From the NCBI GenBank assembly GCA_022563255.1, contig JADFNS010000001.1, positions 186,001 to 250,000 of the forward strand: a DNA stretch of 64,000 bases, in the 5' to 3' direction. Below are positions 43,177 to 52,554 of this stretch, piece after piece. This DNA comes from Pseudomonadota bacterium (GTDB lineage: Bacteria > Pseudomonadota > Gammaproteobacteria > Steroidobacterales > Woeseiaceae). The translations under genes and the position numbers were made by a program. Position 1 is the first letter of the stretch. Every line of letters starts with the position of its first letter. The notes beneath the pieces are model-generated. The model had not been told where the DNA came from. It was given only the letters and a program-made list of their open reading frames with translations, and made no database searches.

Positions 43177-44151
43177 TCAGCCTTCACTGACGCGGCCGAA
43201 CAAGCGCAAGCGACTCACGCCGCCGTCAGGATAAATCGACATGCGCACATGCGATACTTTGCCGATTGCCTCCAGCGCCTCGAAATAATGTTGCTGATCC
43301 ATCTTCAGGGCCGTTTCGGGCAACAGCGTTTGCCATTTTTTCGAATCGGGCGCGGCGGCCGCATCGTTTTCAAAAACGGCGGCCTCCAGGGACACCTGGC
43401 CAGGGTAATTCCCTTTGAAATGTGCCGTATCAATTTCTGCGCGTTCGATCACGCCAGGTTGCGCCAGCGCGATGATCACCCAATCGTTGCCTGCTCCGCG
43501 TCGGCGTGCGGTTTCCCAGCCATCACCCATGTTCACGCCGCGCCCGGGCACATTGAGATTGTGCATGCTGCCGTAGTGCTCGTCGCTGCAACGAATGGCG
43601 CGACCACCGTTCTCGATTGCTGCAAGATCGACGAAGCCCTCGACACCCGTGAAATCGGCCGGTATCTCGCCGTAGATCCGCAAGCGGGCAATGCCCCCAT
43701 CCGGGTATATGTGCAACCGTACATGCGTCCAGACGCTGTCGTTATCGATGGGCAGAAAATGGTGCGCATCGCCCGCCAGCTCTGTTTTACCCAGCATCTC
43801 CACCCATCCGTCTTCGGGCGTATCGATTTCGCTGACACAGACTTCGATCGAGGCTTGTGGCGGGAAGTTGCCCGTGAAGTAACTGGTATCAATGTCGAAG
43901 CCGCGAATCGTTCCTGGCACGCCCAGCCGAATTACGCAGTAATCATGACCTGGCGTGCGTTTGCGCCGACTTTCCCAGCCATCCATCCACTTGCCGTGGT
44001 CATCGTATTTGTCATCGATGAAAATCGGCGCAGCTGGCTCTATGCAACGCTCCTTGGCCGCGAAGAAATCGTCCGTCGCATACGTAACGCGGGTACCGAG
44101 CCGTGGTTGCTCCAGTTGTATCCATTGATGAAAAGGATGTTTTTCGCTCAC
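43177..44151 (-). CDS. alc: Allantoicase
   Basis: Two allantoicase repeats: 'MDGWESRRKRTPGHDYCVIRLGVPGTIRGFDIDTSYFTGNFPPQASIEVC' and 'GDGWETARRRGAGNDWVIIALAQPGVIERAEIDTAHFKGNYPGQVSLEAA'. Confidence 0.96.
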   Translation of the reverse strand: MSEKHPFHQWIQLEQPRLGTRVTYATDDFFAAKERCIEPAAPIFIDDKYDDHGKWMDGWESRRKRTPGHDYCVIRLGVPGTIRGFDIDTSYFTGNFPPQASIEVCVSEIDTPEDGWVEMLGKTELAGDAHHFLPIDNDSVWTHVRLHIYPDGGIARLRIYGEIPADFTGVEGFVDLAAIENGGRAIRCSDEHYGSMHNLNVPGRGVNMGDGWETARRRGAGNDWVIIALAQPGVIERAEIDTAHFKGNYPGQVSLEAAVFENDAAAAPDSKKWQTLLPETALKMDQQHYFEALEAIGKVSHVRMSIYPDGGVSRLRLFGRVSEG

Positions 44152-44651
44152 GGCGATTTCTCCATGGCCTTCAGCCGCAGCCAGGCAATCTTATGAATCT
44201 CCTGCAGCGCGGTTTCAAATTCAACTTCGTAGGAATTGTCGAGTCTGCTCGCGAACGCGGCGATAATTTCGACGCGATCACTTTCGCGCACTGCCATCAC
44301 AAATGGAAATCCGAACTTGTCCTTGTATTTCGTATTCAAGGTCTGCAGGGTCTCGTACTCCTGCGCCGAGCACTGATCGAGCCCGGCGCTGGATTGTTCT
44401 GTCGTCGATTCTGCGGTCAATCGTCCTGTAAGCTGCGCTTTGCCCGCGAGATCGGGGTGCGCCCGAATCAGCTCGAGTTGCCGCTCCACTGCGGCGTTGT
44501 CGACGCTGTCCGCCATCAAACTCGCCATGCGTTCGATGTCCTTTTCTACGGTCGCAACTGCGTCGCCGAGCAACTCACTCACACGCTCGGCAACCCAGGG
44601 CGAGTGCTCGTAGATGCCACCATAGCGATTGACGAAATCGGACGCGGTCAC
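44148..44651 (-). CDS. uraD: 2-oxo-4-hydroxy-4-carboxy-5-ureidoimidazoline (OHCU) decarboxylase
   Basis: 'FVNRYGGIYEHSPWVAERV', 'LIRAHPDLAGKAQLTG…SSAGLDQCSAQEYETLQTLNTKYKDKFGFPFVMAVR'. Confidence 0.95.
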   Translation of the reverse strand: MTASDFVNRYGGIYEHSPWVAERVSELLGDAVATVEKDIERMASLMADSVDNAAVERQLELIRAHPDLAGKAQLTGRLTAESTTEQSSAGLDQCSAQEYETLQTLNTKYKDKFGFPFVMAVRESDRVEIIAAFASRLDNSYEVEFETALQEIHKIAWLRLKAMEKSP

Positions 44652-45583
44652 TGTCCGTCCCTTTTGGGCGGATGCCGTTCGCGCCAGTGCCTGGCAATAT
44701 CAAGACGGGTCGCGACCCAGACGTCGTCGTGCGATGCCACGTAGTCCAGGAACTTCGCAACCGCAGCAGCGCGGCCCGGACGTCCGGCGAGACGACAATG
44801 CAGGCCGATTGACATCATGCGACCACCTTCCGCGCGCAACACGTCGAAACTGTCTCGCAGATAGTCGAAAAACTGCTGGCCTGAATTGAAACCCTGTGCC
44901 GTCGCAAATCGCATGTCATTATTGTCCAGCGTGTACGGCACCATGAGCTGCGGCTCTGCGAATCTGTAGTCCCAGTAGGGTAGGTCGTCGGCGTAGGTAT
45001 CCGAGTTGTAGGAAAATCCGCCCACCTCGGCCGCAATACGGTGACTGTTGGGACCGCAACGACCCAGATACCATCCCTGGGGCCGTTGCCCGGTGACCTG
45101 CTTGTGGATATCGAGCGCTTGCCGCAAATGCTTGCGTTCGGTGTCCTCGTCGACGAACTGATAATCCACCCAACGATAGCCGTGGCTGGCGATTTCCCAG
45201 GCCGCATCTTGCATCGCCTTGACGACGTCGGGATTCCTCTGCAGCGCCATAGCGACGCCAAATACCGTCACCGGCAGATTGCGCGTCGTGAACAATCGGT
45301 GCAAGCGCCAGAAGCCGGCGCGGGAGCCATACTCGTACAGCGACTCCATATTCATATGGCGCTGACCTTCTATTGGCGCCGCACCGATGATGTCCGAAAG
45401 AAAAGCCTCGGACGCGGAGTCGCCGTGCAATATGCAGCTCTCTGCACCTTCCTCGTAGTTCAGCACGAACTGCACCGCTAGCCGCGCGCCAGCGGGCCAA
45501 TCGGCGTCCGGGGGCTGCTGTCCGTAGCCGCGCATGTCTCTTGGGTAGTCCGTCACCGAATTTCCGGCAGCGTTTGAAACCAT
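44648..45583 (-). CDS. puuE: Allantoinase PuuE (polysaccharide deacetylase-like)
   Basis: 'YPRDMRGYGQQPPDADWPAGARLAVQFVLNYEEGAE…EYGSRAGFWRLHRLF', 'EIASHGYRWVDYQ'; the true start may be a GTG near 45556. Confidence 0.95.
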   Translation of the reverse strand: MVSNAAGNSVTDYPRDMRGYGQQPPDADWPAGARLAVQFVLNYEEGAESCILHGDSASEAFLSDIIGAAPIEGQRHMNMESLYEYGSRAGFWRLHRLFTTRNLPVTVFGVAMALQRNPDVVKAMQDAAWEIASHGYRWVDYQFVDEDTERKHLRQALDIHKQVTGQRPQGWYLGRCGPNSHRIAAEVGGFSYNSDTYADDLPYWDYRFAEPQLMVPYTLDNNDMRFATAQGFNSGQQFFDYLRDSFDVLRAEGGRMMSIGLHCRLAGRPGRAAAVAKFLDYVASHDDVWVATRLDIARHWRERHPPKRDGQ

Positions 45584-46743
45584 TGATTGATAATATGCCG
45601 CTCCTCGTCTGTCATGGCGGTCAGATTGCCGATGGGCATCGCGCGCGTCACGACGGTTTGCTGGTAGATGCGCTCGGCCGCGGTCAGAATCTGTTCATCC
45701 GAATCGAACGTCACTCCGAGCGGCGCGGCCGAAAACGCCGGATGCGTTGGCGCAGACGAGTGACAACTCGTACAACGCGCTGCGATGACGTCTCTAACCT
45801 GCGCGAAATTCACGGTCATGCGATCACCGTGCCCGGAGCGCGGCACCATAAAAGCCGCCAGCACGGCCAGTAGCGCGACGGCGAGAATGACCGGCAACTT
45901 CGTCGCCGTTCCTTTGTGCCTCGCAACGAAGTAAGTCCGCAGCAAGGCGCCGGCCACGGAGATCGCAATCAGTATTACCCAGTTGTATTCGCTGCTGTAG
46001 GTCATCGCGTAGTGATTGCTGGTCATGACGAACAACACCGGCAATGTGAAGTACGTGTTGTGAACGGATCTCAACTTGGCGCTTATGCCCGGTGCAGGAT
46101 CGGGTGTATCACCTCGTTCAGCCGCCGCGACCATCTGCTTCTGCCCCGGAATAATGACGAAGAACACATTCGCAACCATGATCGTGCCCAACGTTACGCC
46201 GAATAAAATATAGGCCGCCCTGCCACTGAACAGATGACACAGGCCCCATGCCAATACACTGCACAGCAACAGCAAGACGGCTGCAAACAACTTCGTGTTG
46301 CTCGACAGCGGCGACTTGCACATGAGATCGTAGACAATCCAGCCACCGGCAATTGTTGCGATGGCGACGCCGATCGCCATTGGCGCCGAAATATCGGCAA
46401 CCGATCGATCGATCAGATACACCCCGGCACCCAGGAAATAAATCAGCCCAAGCAGAAACATTCCCGACAGCCAGGTTGAATACGCCTCCCACTTGAACCA
46501 ATGCAGCATGTCTGGGAGTACCTGCGGCGCGACTTTGTATTTTTGTACATGATAAAAGCCGCCACCGTGTACCGACCAGACTTCGCCGCCGACGCCTTTC
46601 TCGGTATCGCCGCTCGCACGTGGCGTCTGGAGGTGATTGTCCAGCCAGATGAAATACAGCGAAGACCCGATCCAGGCGATGCCTGTAATAAAGTGCAACC
46701 ACCGCACGAGTAGATTCAACCAGTCCAGAAGAAACGCCGTCAT
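45553..46743 (-). CDS. puuD: Urate hydroxylase PuuD, membrane-bound, with C-terminal cytochrome c domain
   Basis: 'LLVRWLHFITGIAWIGSSLYFIWLDNHL', multiple TMs, C-terminal 'CTSCHSSAPTHPAF' haem c site. Confidence 0.95.
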   Translation of the reverse strand: MTAFLLDWLNLLVRWLHFITGIAWIGSSLYFIWLDNHLQTPRASGDTEKGVGGEVWSVHGGGFYHVQKYKVAPQVLPDMLHWFKWEAYSTWLSGMFLLGLIYFLGAGVYLIDRSVADISAPMAIGVAIATIAGGWIVYDLMCKSPLSSNTKLFAAVLLLLCSVLAWGLCHLFSGRAAYILFGVTLGTIMVANVFFVIIPGQKQMVAAAERGDTPDPAPGISAKLRSVHNTYFTLPVLFVMTSNHYAMTYSSEYNWVILIAISVAGALLRTYFVARHKGTATKLPVILAVALLAVLAAFMVPRSGHGDRMTVNFAQVRDVIAARCTSCHSSAPTHPAFSAAPLGVTFDSDEQILTAAERIYQQTVVTRAMPIGNLTAMTDEERHIINQWFQTLPEIR

Positions 46744-46744
46744 G

Positions 46745-47788
46745 CTAGTTCCTTAACGAACGTACACGTACGTTGTCAGGAAGATCGACCATGGATGCCC
46801 GTTCCCGAATCCTGAGTACTTCCGCGGCGACTGCGACGGCGATTTCCGCCGGTTTCTTGCCGCTGATTCCATGCACGCCGATCGGACAGATCAACTCGTC
46901 GACGACTGACTGCGCCATGCCCTGTTGCCGAAATCTTTTTTCGAAACGCCGCCGCTTGGAGACGGACCCTATCAGGCCGCAGTAACGAGCGTCTCCGCGC
47001 GCAAGGATGCGATTACAGATATCGAAATCCATCGCGTGGCTGTGCGTCATGATCAGATAAAAACTCATCGTTGGCATAGCAGCGACTTCGAGCGCCGGTT
47101 CCACGGTCTCTATCGTGCGAACGTTCGGGGGGGCTTTGCGAAAAATATCTCGCCGGCTGTCTATCCAGCGAATATTGCAATCGAGCACTGACAACGCTTT
47201 TACGACGGCGCTGCCCACATGGCCCGCGCCGAATACCGCGATATTGAGGTCGGATACGACCACGGGTTCATAGAATTCCTGCCCATCGCGTGCCGCCGTC
47301 GAACTCTTCGCCAGAATCGCCCGTGCTTTGGAAACCAGCGCCGAATGAACGTCGCCTGCGTCTGCGCCGTAGGTCTCACCAGCCGTGACAATCAGTTTGG
47401 CTGGCGCTGTCCCCGATATCCGCGTTGCAACGATTGCGGGCTCACGTTGTCCGTACAGCGCCCTGAGGTCGCGTAGCCAGGCCGGCATTCCATCCGCGAT
47501 GGGCTCGAACAAAATTTCGACCACGCCGCCGCAGCACTGCCCCATTGACGCACCCAACGGAAAACTTCGCAGCGACGCGTCGGCGGCGCCGAGCATGCCG
47601 ACCGCGATACGGGTACTCTGATATTCGAGTTGACCACCCCCGATTGTGCCAATCGTGTCCGTCGCGGTGACGATCATTTTCGCGCCAATTTCGCGCGGCG
47701 CCGAACCGCGAATTCCCGCCACCGTCACGAGAACGGCGGACTCGCCCGCTGCCGCCAGATCGGACAGCTCTTCAATCCATTCATTCAC
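46745..47788 (-). CDS. xdhC: Xanthine dehydrogenase accessory protein XdhC
   Basis: 'AVLVTVAGIRGSAPREIGAKMIVT', 'GTIGGGQLEYQ', 'NIAVFGAGHVGSAVVKAL', 'CPIGVHGISGKKPAEIAVAVAAE'. Confidence 0.95.
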   Translation of the reverse strand: MNEWIEELSDLAAAGESAVLVTVAGIRGSAPREIGAKMIVTATDTIGTIGGGQLEYQSTRIAVGMLGAADASLRSFPLGASMGQCCGGVVEILFEPIADGMPAWLRDLRALYGQREPAIVATRISGTAPAKLIVTAGETYGADAGDVHSALVSKARAILAKSSTAARDGQEFYEPVVVSDLNIAVFGAGHVGSAVVKALSVLDCNIRWIDSRRDIFRKAPPNVRTIETVEPALEVAAMPTMSFYLIMTHSHAMDFDICNRILARGDARYCGLIGSVSKRRRFEKRFRQQGMAQSVVDELICPIGVHGISGKKPAEIAVAVAAEVLRIRERASMVDLPDNVRVRSLRN

Positions 47789-50096
47789 CGGACGCCGCCC
47801 CTATGGTCTTGAGGATGGACTCAGGTGTAGCCGGCGCATGCAAATCGGGCAGTGGACAGGCGTCGTCCGCGATGGCATCGCGAATGGCATGAAATGCGGA
47901 CAATGCGAGCATCAACGGCGGCTCGCCGACAGCTTTGGAACGATAGATGGTGTCGGCAGCATTGGGCACACTCTGCATCAACTCCACGCGGAAATCCGGC
48001 GCCAGATCCGAACAGGTCGGAATCTTGTAGGTCGAAGGAGCGTGAGTACCCAGCTCCCCGCGCTCGTTCCACCACAGCTCTTCGGTCATCAACCAACCGA
48101 CTCCTTGCACATACCCGCCTTCAATCTGGCCAAGATCCATTGCCGGATTCAGTGAATCGCCGCAGTCGTGCAGAATATCGACGCGCAAGCATCGGTTTTC
48201 CCCGGTCAGCGTATCCACGACGACTTCGGTCACGGCCGCGCCATAGGCAAAGTAAAAAAACGGCCGGCCACTGAACGTGTCGCGATCGTAATTGATCTTC
48301 GGTGTCTTGTAGAAACCCGTTGCCGATAAGGAAACGCGGTCAGCCCACGCCAGCTGCACGAGTTCCTGGAATGTCAGATATTGATTGTCTATCTGCACGC
48401 CGTTGTCGCGAAACTCGATTTGCGCTTCGGTCACTGAAAAATGCCGCGCGGCAAACTCCGTCAGCCGGGAACGAATTTTCGCGGCGGCAATTTTCGCCGC
48501 CATGCCATTCATGTCAGAGCCGCTGGACGCCGCCGTCGCCGATGCATTTGGCACCTTGCTGGTGTCCGCCGCCATGATGCGAATACGGTCAACGTCGATT
48601 TGAAATTCGTCGGCGACCACCTGCGCAACCTTAATGTACAGGCCCTGCCCCATTTCTGTGCCGCCGTGATTGAGCTGTACCGTACCGTCCTTGTAAACGT
48701 GCACCAAGGCTCCGGCCTGATTGAGCAGCGTCGAGGTGAACGAAATGCCAAACTTGACGGGCGTCATCGAAATGCCGCGCTTCAAAATCGTGCTGTTCGA
48801 ATTGAACTCAAGAATCTCGTCGCGGCGCTTTTCGTAATCGCTGCTCACCGCCAGCCGATCGAAGATTTCAGCGATGATATTGTCATCCACGGTCTGATGG
48901 TATGGGGTGACGTTGCGATCGTCAGTGCCATAAAAATTGCGGCGGCGCACCTGCAACGGATCCATGCCAAGCTTGCGGGCAATATCTTCTATCGCGTACT
49001 CGATCGCGTACATGCCCTGCGGCCCGCCAAAACCACGAAACGCCGTGTTGGATACCGTGTGCGTCTTGCAACGATGCGACACGATGCGCACGTTTTCGAG
49101 ATAATACGCGTTGTCGCAGCTGAACATCGTCCTGTCGTTGACGGGTCCGGATAAATCCGCTGACATGCCGCAACGCGACGCAAACATGAAATCGATGCCC
49201 AGAATCATCCCGGTATCGTCGAAGCCAACGTCGTAGTCGATGACAAAATCGTGGCGCTTGCCGGTCATGATCATGTCGTCATCGCGATCGAGTCGTAACT
49301 TGCACGACCTGCCGGTCTTGTCTGTGGTCACTGCGGCAATGCAGGCGATCAGCGCCGCTTGGCTTTCCTTGCCACCGAAGGCGCCGCCCATGCGGCGACA
49401 AATCACGGTGACGTCGCTCGAAGAACGATGCGTCGCCTTTGCGACCAGCGTCTGCACCTCGTCCGGGTGCTGCGTTGAACTGTAAACCAGCAAGCAGCCA
49501 TCATCCTGCAACAAGACCATCGCGATGTGGCCTTCAAGATAAAACTGATCCTGCCCGCCCAGGAATAAACGGCGTTTCGCTCGATGGGGCGCCGCGCTCA
49601 GCGCAGCGTCCGGATCGCCACGAACGAGTGTTTCGCTCGGCAATACGAAGGACTTTTTTTCAACAGCCGTCAACGGATCCAGAATGGCTTCCAGTTCGTG
49701 ATAGTCGATGCGAGCCCGCCGCGCCGCCTTGCGAGCGGCATCAACCGAGGCCGCCGCAACGGCAAAAATCGGCTGGCCGACGTATTGCACCAGGTCGTTC
49801 GCAAAAATCGGGTCGTCCGCGACGATCGGGCCACAGTTATTCATTCCGCGTATATCGTCCGCAGTGCAGACTTCGACCACACCGGCCACTGCGCGTACCG
49901 CCGCAAGATCAATGTTACGTATTTTCGCGTGCGCCACAGTGCTCATGCCCACGGCGAGGTGCAGCAGATCGCGCGGTTCGGGCAGGTCATCGGTGTAAGA
50001 CGCTTGCCCTGTCACATGCAGCCGTGCACTGTCGTGCGGCAGCGGCGCGCCGACCGCTGGCTCTCGTTTTCTGACTGGTTTAGCGCTGCCGGCCAT
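47781..50096 (-). CDS. xdhB: Xanthine dehydrogenase molybdopterin-binding subunit
   Basis: 'DSARLHVTGQASYTDDLPEPRDLLHLAVGMS', 'GGAFGGKESQA', 'HGGTEMGQGLYIKVAQV', 'ANASATAASSGSDMNGMA'-type region, 'SKAVGEPPLMLALS'. Confidence 0.96.
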   Translation of the reverse strand: MAGSAKPVRKREPAVGAPLPHDSARLHVTGQASYTDDLPEPRDLLHLAVGMSTVAHAKIRNIDLAAVRAVAGVVEVCTADDIRGMNNCGPIVADDPIFANDLVQYVGQPIFAVAAASVDAARKAARRARIDYHELEAILDPLTAVEKKSFVLPSETLVRGDPDAALSAAPHRAKRRLFLGGQDQFYLEGHIAMVLLQDDGCLLVYSSTQHPDEVQTLVAKATHRSSSDVTVICRRMGGAFGGKESQAALIACIAAVTTDKTGRSCKLRLDRDDDMIMTGKRHDFVIDYDVGFDDTGMILGIDFMFASRCGMSADLSGPVNDRTMFSCDNAYYLENVRIVSHRCKTHTVSNTAFRGFGGPQGMYAIEYAIEDIARKLGMDPLQVRRRNFYGTDDRNVTPYHQTVDDNIIAEIFDRLAVSSDYEKRRDEILEFNSNSTILKRGISMTPVKFGISFTSTLLNQAGALVHVYKDGTVQLNHGGTEMGQGLYIKVAQVVADEFQIDVDRIRIMAADTSKVPNASATAASSGSDMNGMAAKIAAAKIRSRLTEFAARHFSVTEAQIEFRDNGVQIDNQYLTFQELVQLAWADRVSLSATGFYKTPKINYDRDTFSGRPFFYFAYGAAVTEVVVDTLTGENRCLRVDILHDCGDSLNPAMDLGQIEGGYVQGVGWLMTEELWWNERGELGTHAPSTYKIPTCSDLAPDFRVELMQSVPNAADTIYRSKAVGEPPLMLALSAFHAIRDAIADDACPLPDLHAPATPESILKTIGAASGE

Positions 50097-51531
50097 ACAT
50101 GTACACCGTTTCCAGTTCTTCGTCCTGCGTTTCCGCGAAAAAACGCCGCAGCATATTTTGACTGGCCTGCAAGCGGATATTGGCCGAGGCCCGCATGTCG
50201 GAAATCGGCGCGAAATCGGCGGCTATTGCCTGGCAAGCGTTCTCTATCGTGGCCTCGGTCCATGGCTGCCCGACCACCGCCGCCTCGGTATTTCGGGCGC
50301 GGCTAACGGTCGCTGCGAGTCCTCCACAGGCCATGCGAAACGACGACACCGTGCCGTCGTCGACGACCAGTCGGTACGCCGTACAGACCGCGGAGATATC
50401 CTGGTCGAATCGCTTGGACCATTTCTGGCTACTGACAACCGCGTTTTCCGTCGGCAGCGGAATCTTGATCCGCACGACGAATTCGCCGGGCTGCAAATCG
50501 TTCGTCATGTAGTCGTGATAAAAACCGTCGAGCATGACGTCTCTTTCGGCGTCACCGCAACGCAACACCAAAGACGTTCCGACAACCATGAACGCAGTCA
50601 TCGAATCGCCAATAGGCGAGCCGTTCGCGATGTTGCCACCAAGAGTTCCGGCATTGCGGATGGGTGGCGATGCAAAGCGTCGAAATAATTCGTCGAAGCC
50701 CGGGTAATGCTCGACAACTATCGGCACCGCTTCGCTCAAAGTAACGGCGCCGCCTATATCGATATGCGTAGCCGTGACTTGCAACTCGCAAAGCTCCGCC
50801 ACCTTGCCCGTATAGATCACAACATCGAGCTCACGATGCTGCTTGGTCACCCACAAGCCAACGTCTGTCCCGCCCGCCAGCATCGTTGCGCCGGGGTATT
50901 GCTGCAACAGACTGGCGAGTTCGGCGCAGTTTTCGGGTGCAAAAAACCGGCGACCCTGATACTCGATCTGCAACGACTCCTTGCGTTGAATTTTTTTCAG
51001 CGCCATGGTGCGATCCGGCCAAGTCTGCCTCGGCAAGAAACCCATTTCCAGAGCTGCAGTAATGATCGGTCGATAACCTGTACACCGGCAAAGATTGCCT
51101 GCCAGTGCATCGTCAATATCCAGCCGGTCAGGATTCGGGTTGGTTTCGTACAGGGCGAACAACGACATGATAAATCCCGGCGTGCAAAAACCGCATTGCG
51201 ATGCGTGATAATCGACCATCGCCTTTTGCACCGGGTGTAATTCTTCACCGTTGACCAGACTCTCGACAGTAATCAGTTCTTTACCATCGAGTGTCGGCAA
51301 AAATTGTATGCAGGAATTGACGGCCTTCAGTTCTACTCCTTTGCCATCGCGGCGAAGTTCGGCCAGCACAACGGTGCAAGCGCCACAATCACCCTCCGCG
51401 CATCCCTCTTTAGTCCCCATGCGCCGCAGGTCTTCACGCAAATACTGCAACACGGTCCGCGTCGGGTCGACGTTATCAACCTCGATCAGCTCACCGTCGA
51501 GAATGAACCGAATTACGGCGGCGTCCGACAT
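50080..51531 (-). CDS. xdhA: Xanthine dehydrogenase small subunit (2Fe-2S and FAD)
   Basis: 'GCAEGDCGACTVVLAEL', 'CGFCTPGFIMSLFALYETN…NLCRCTGYRPI', 'FRRFASPPIRNAGTLGGNIANGSPIGDS'. Confidence 0.96.
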   Translation of the reverse strand: MSDAAVIRFILDGELIEVDNVDPTRTVLQYLREDLRRMGTKEGCAEGDCGACTVVLAELRRDGKGVELKAVNSCIQFLPTLDGKELITVESLVNGEELHPVQKAMVDYHASQCGFCTPGFIMSLFALYETNPNPDRLDIDDALAGNLCRCTGYRPIITAALEMGFLPRQTWPDRTMALKKIQRKESLQIEYQGRRFFAPENCAELASLLQQYPGATMLAGGTDVGLWVTKQHRELDVVIYTGKVAELCELQVTATHIDIGGAVTLSEAVPIVVEHYPGFDELFRRFASPPIRNAGTLGGNIANGSPIGDSMTAFMVVGTSLVLRCGDAERDVMLDGFYHDYMTNDLQPGEFVVRIKIPLPTENAVVSSQKWSKRFDQDISAVCTAYRLVVDDGTVSSFRMACGGLAATVSRARNTEAAVVGQPWTEATIENACQAIAADFAPISDMRASANIRLQASQNMLRRFFAETQDEELETVYMYGRQR

Positions 51532-51536
51532 GCGCC

Positions 51537-51923
51537 TCAGCTGCCCCTGTAAGTCGAGTAAGACCACGGCGTGGTCAGCAAGGGCACATGGTAATTCTCG
51601 TTGCCGTTCACCGAAAAGCGAATCACGACGGTATCCAGAAACGCACGATCGTCGATGTCGGCGCCCGAGTTTCTGAAATAGTCGCCAACATCGAATTCCA
51701 GTTCGTAAGTGCCGGAAACCATCACTGTACCTTCCAGCAACGGTTCTTCAGTGCGCCCGTCGGAATTCGTGGTTGCCGCAGCGACCAGCTCTCTCTCGTC
51801 GCGCAAAGAAAACAGTCGTATGGATACGCCAGCCGCCGGGATTCCCCGCGTGTTGTCCAGGATATGCGTTGTTAGCCGTCCCATTCGGACCCCGTTCGTC
51901 TCGCCGCTCGCAGAATCGAGCAT
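51537..51923 (-). CDS. uraH: 5-hydroxyisourate hydrolase (transthyretin-like)
   Basis: 'GRLTTHILDNTRGIPAAGVSIRLF', C-terminal 'NYHVPLLTTPWSYSTYRGS'. Confidence 0.95.
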   Translation of the reverse strand: MLDSASGETNGVRMGRLTTHILDNTRGIPAAGVSIRLFSLRDERELVAAATTNSDGRTEEPLLEGTVMVSGTYELEFDVGDYFRNSGADIDDRAFLDTVVIRFSVNGNENYHVPLLTTPWSYSTYRGS

Positions 51924-51966
51924 TGTGGTGATTATACTGTGTTAGCGTGTCCGTATTCACAACACG

Positions 51967-52554
51967 GTGACCGCCATGCATACGAATAAAAACGTTTCCA
52001 GGCGCCGTTTTCTCAAATCATCGGGCGCACTTGCCGGCGTGTCCCTCCTCCGGGTCAGCGCCCCGTCGCTGCTGGCCATTACGCAGGCAGCCTGCTCGGC
52101 AAAACAGTCCTCCGCAGCCTTTAGCGTCCTGGGCGAGCTCGAAGCCGCAGATTTCGCAGCGATTGCCGCAAGGATCATACCGACGACCGATACTCCTGGC
52201 GCCACGGAGGCTGGCGTTATTTACTTTTTCGACAACGCGTTCGCCGCCGAGATGAGCTGGGCGCTCAAGCCTGCGCGTGCGGGGCTCGAAGTGCTCAATT
52301 CGGGTACGGCCCGTTTTTCATTATTGACCGAGGAGCAGCAGGACGAACTGCTGTCCGCGCACGCAAGCACAGACTTCTTCGAGCTTTTGCGGATCACGAC
52401 CATTTTCGGTTTTTTCGCCATGAGCAAATACGGCGGCAACAAGGACAGCGTGGCTTGGGATTTGATCGGCTTCGAAGGCCACCACGGCGCCTGGGAAAAT
52501 CCGTTCGGTCACTACGACGCCGAGTATGCGCGGGAGCAAAGTCGTGGCCAATAA
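51967..52554 (+). CDS. Gluconate 2-dehydrogenase subunit 3 family protein, Tat signal
   Basis: 'SRRRFLKSSGALAGVSLL' Tat leader; followed immediately by a GMC oxidoreductase. Confidence 0.8.
   Translation: MTAMHTNKNVSRRRFLKSSGALAGVSLLRVSAPSLLAITQAACSAKQSSAAFSVLGELEAADFAAIAARIIPTTDTPGATEAGVIYFFDNAFAAEMSWALKPARAGLEVLNSGTARFSLLTEEQQDELLSAHASTDFFELLRITTIFGFFAMSKYGGNKDSVAWDLIGFEGHHGAWENPFGHYDAEYAREQSRGQ

Noticed and set aside
42793-44196. 467-aa plus-strand ORF antisense to allA and alc
   Set aside because: Long because of codon bias on the opposite strand; no family resemblance, contradicts strong minus-strand genes.
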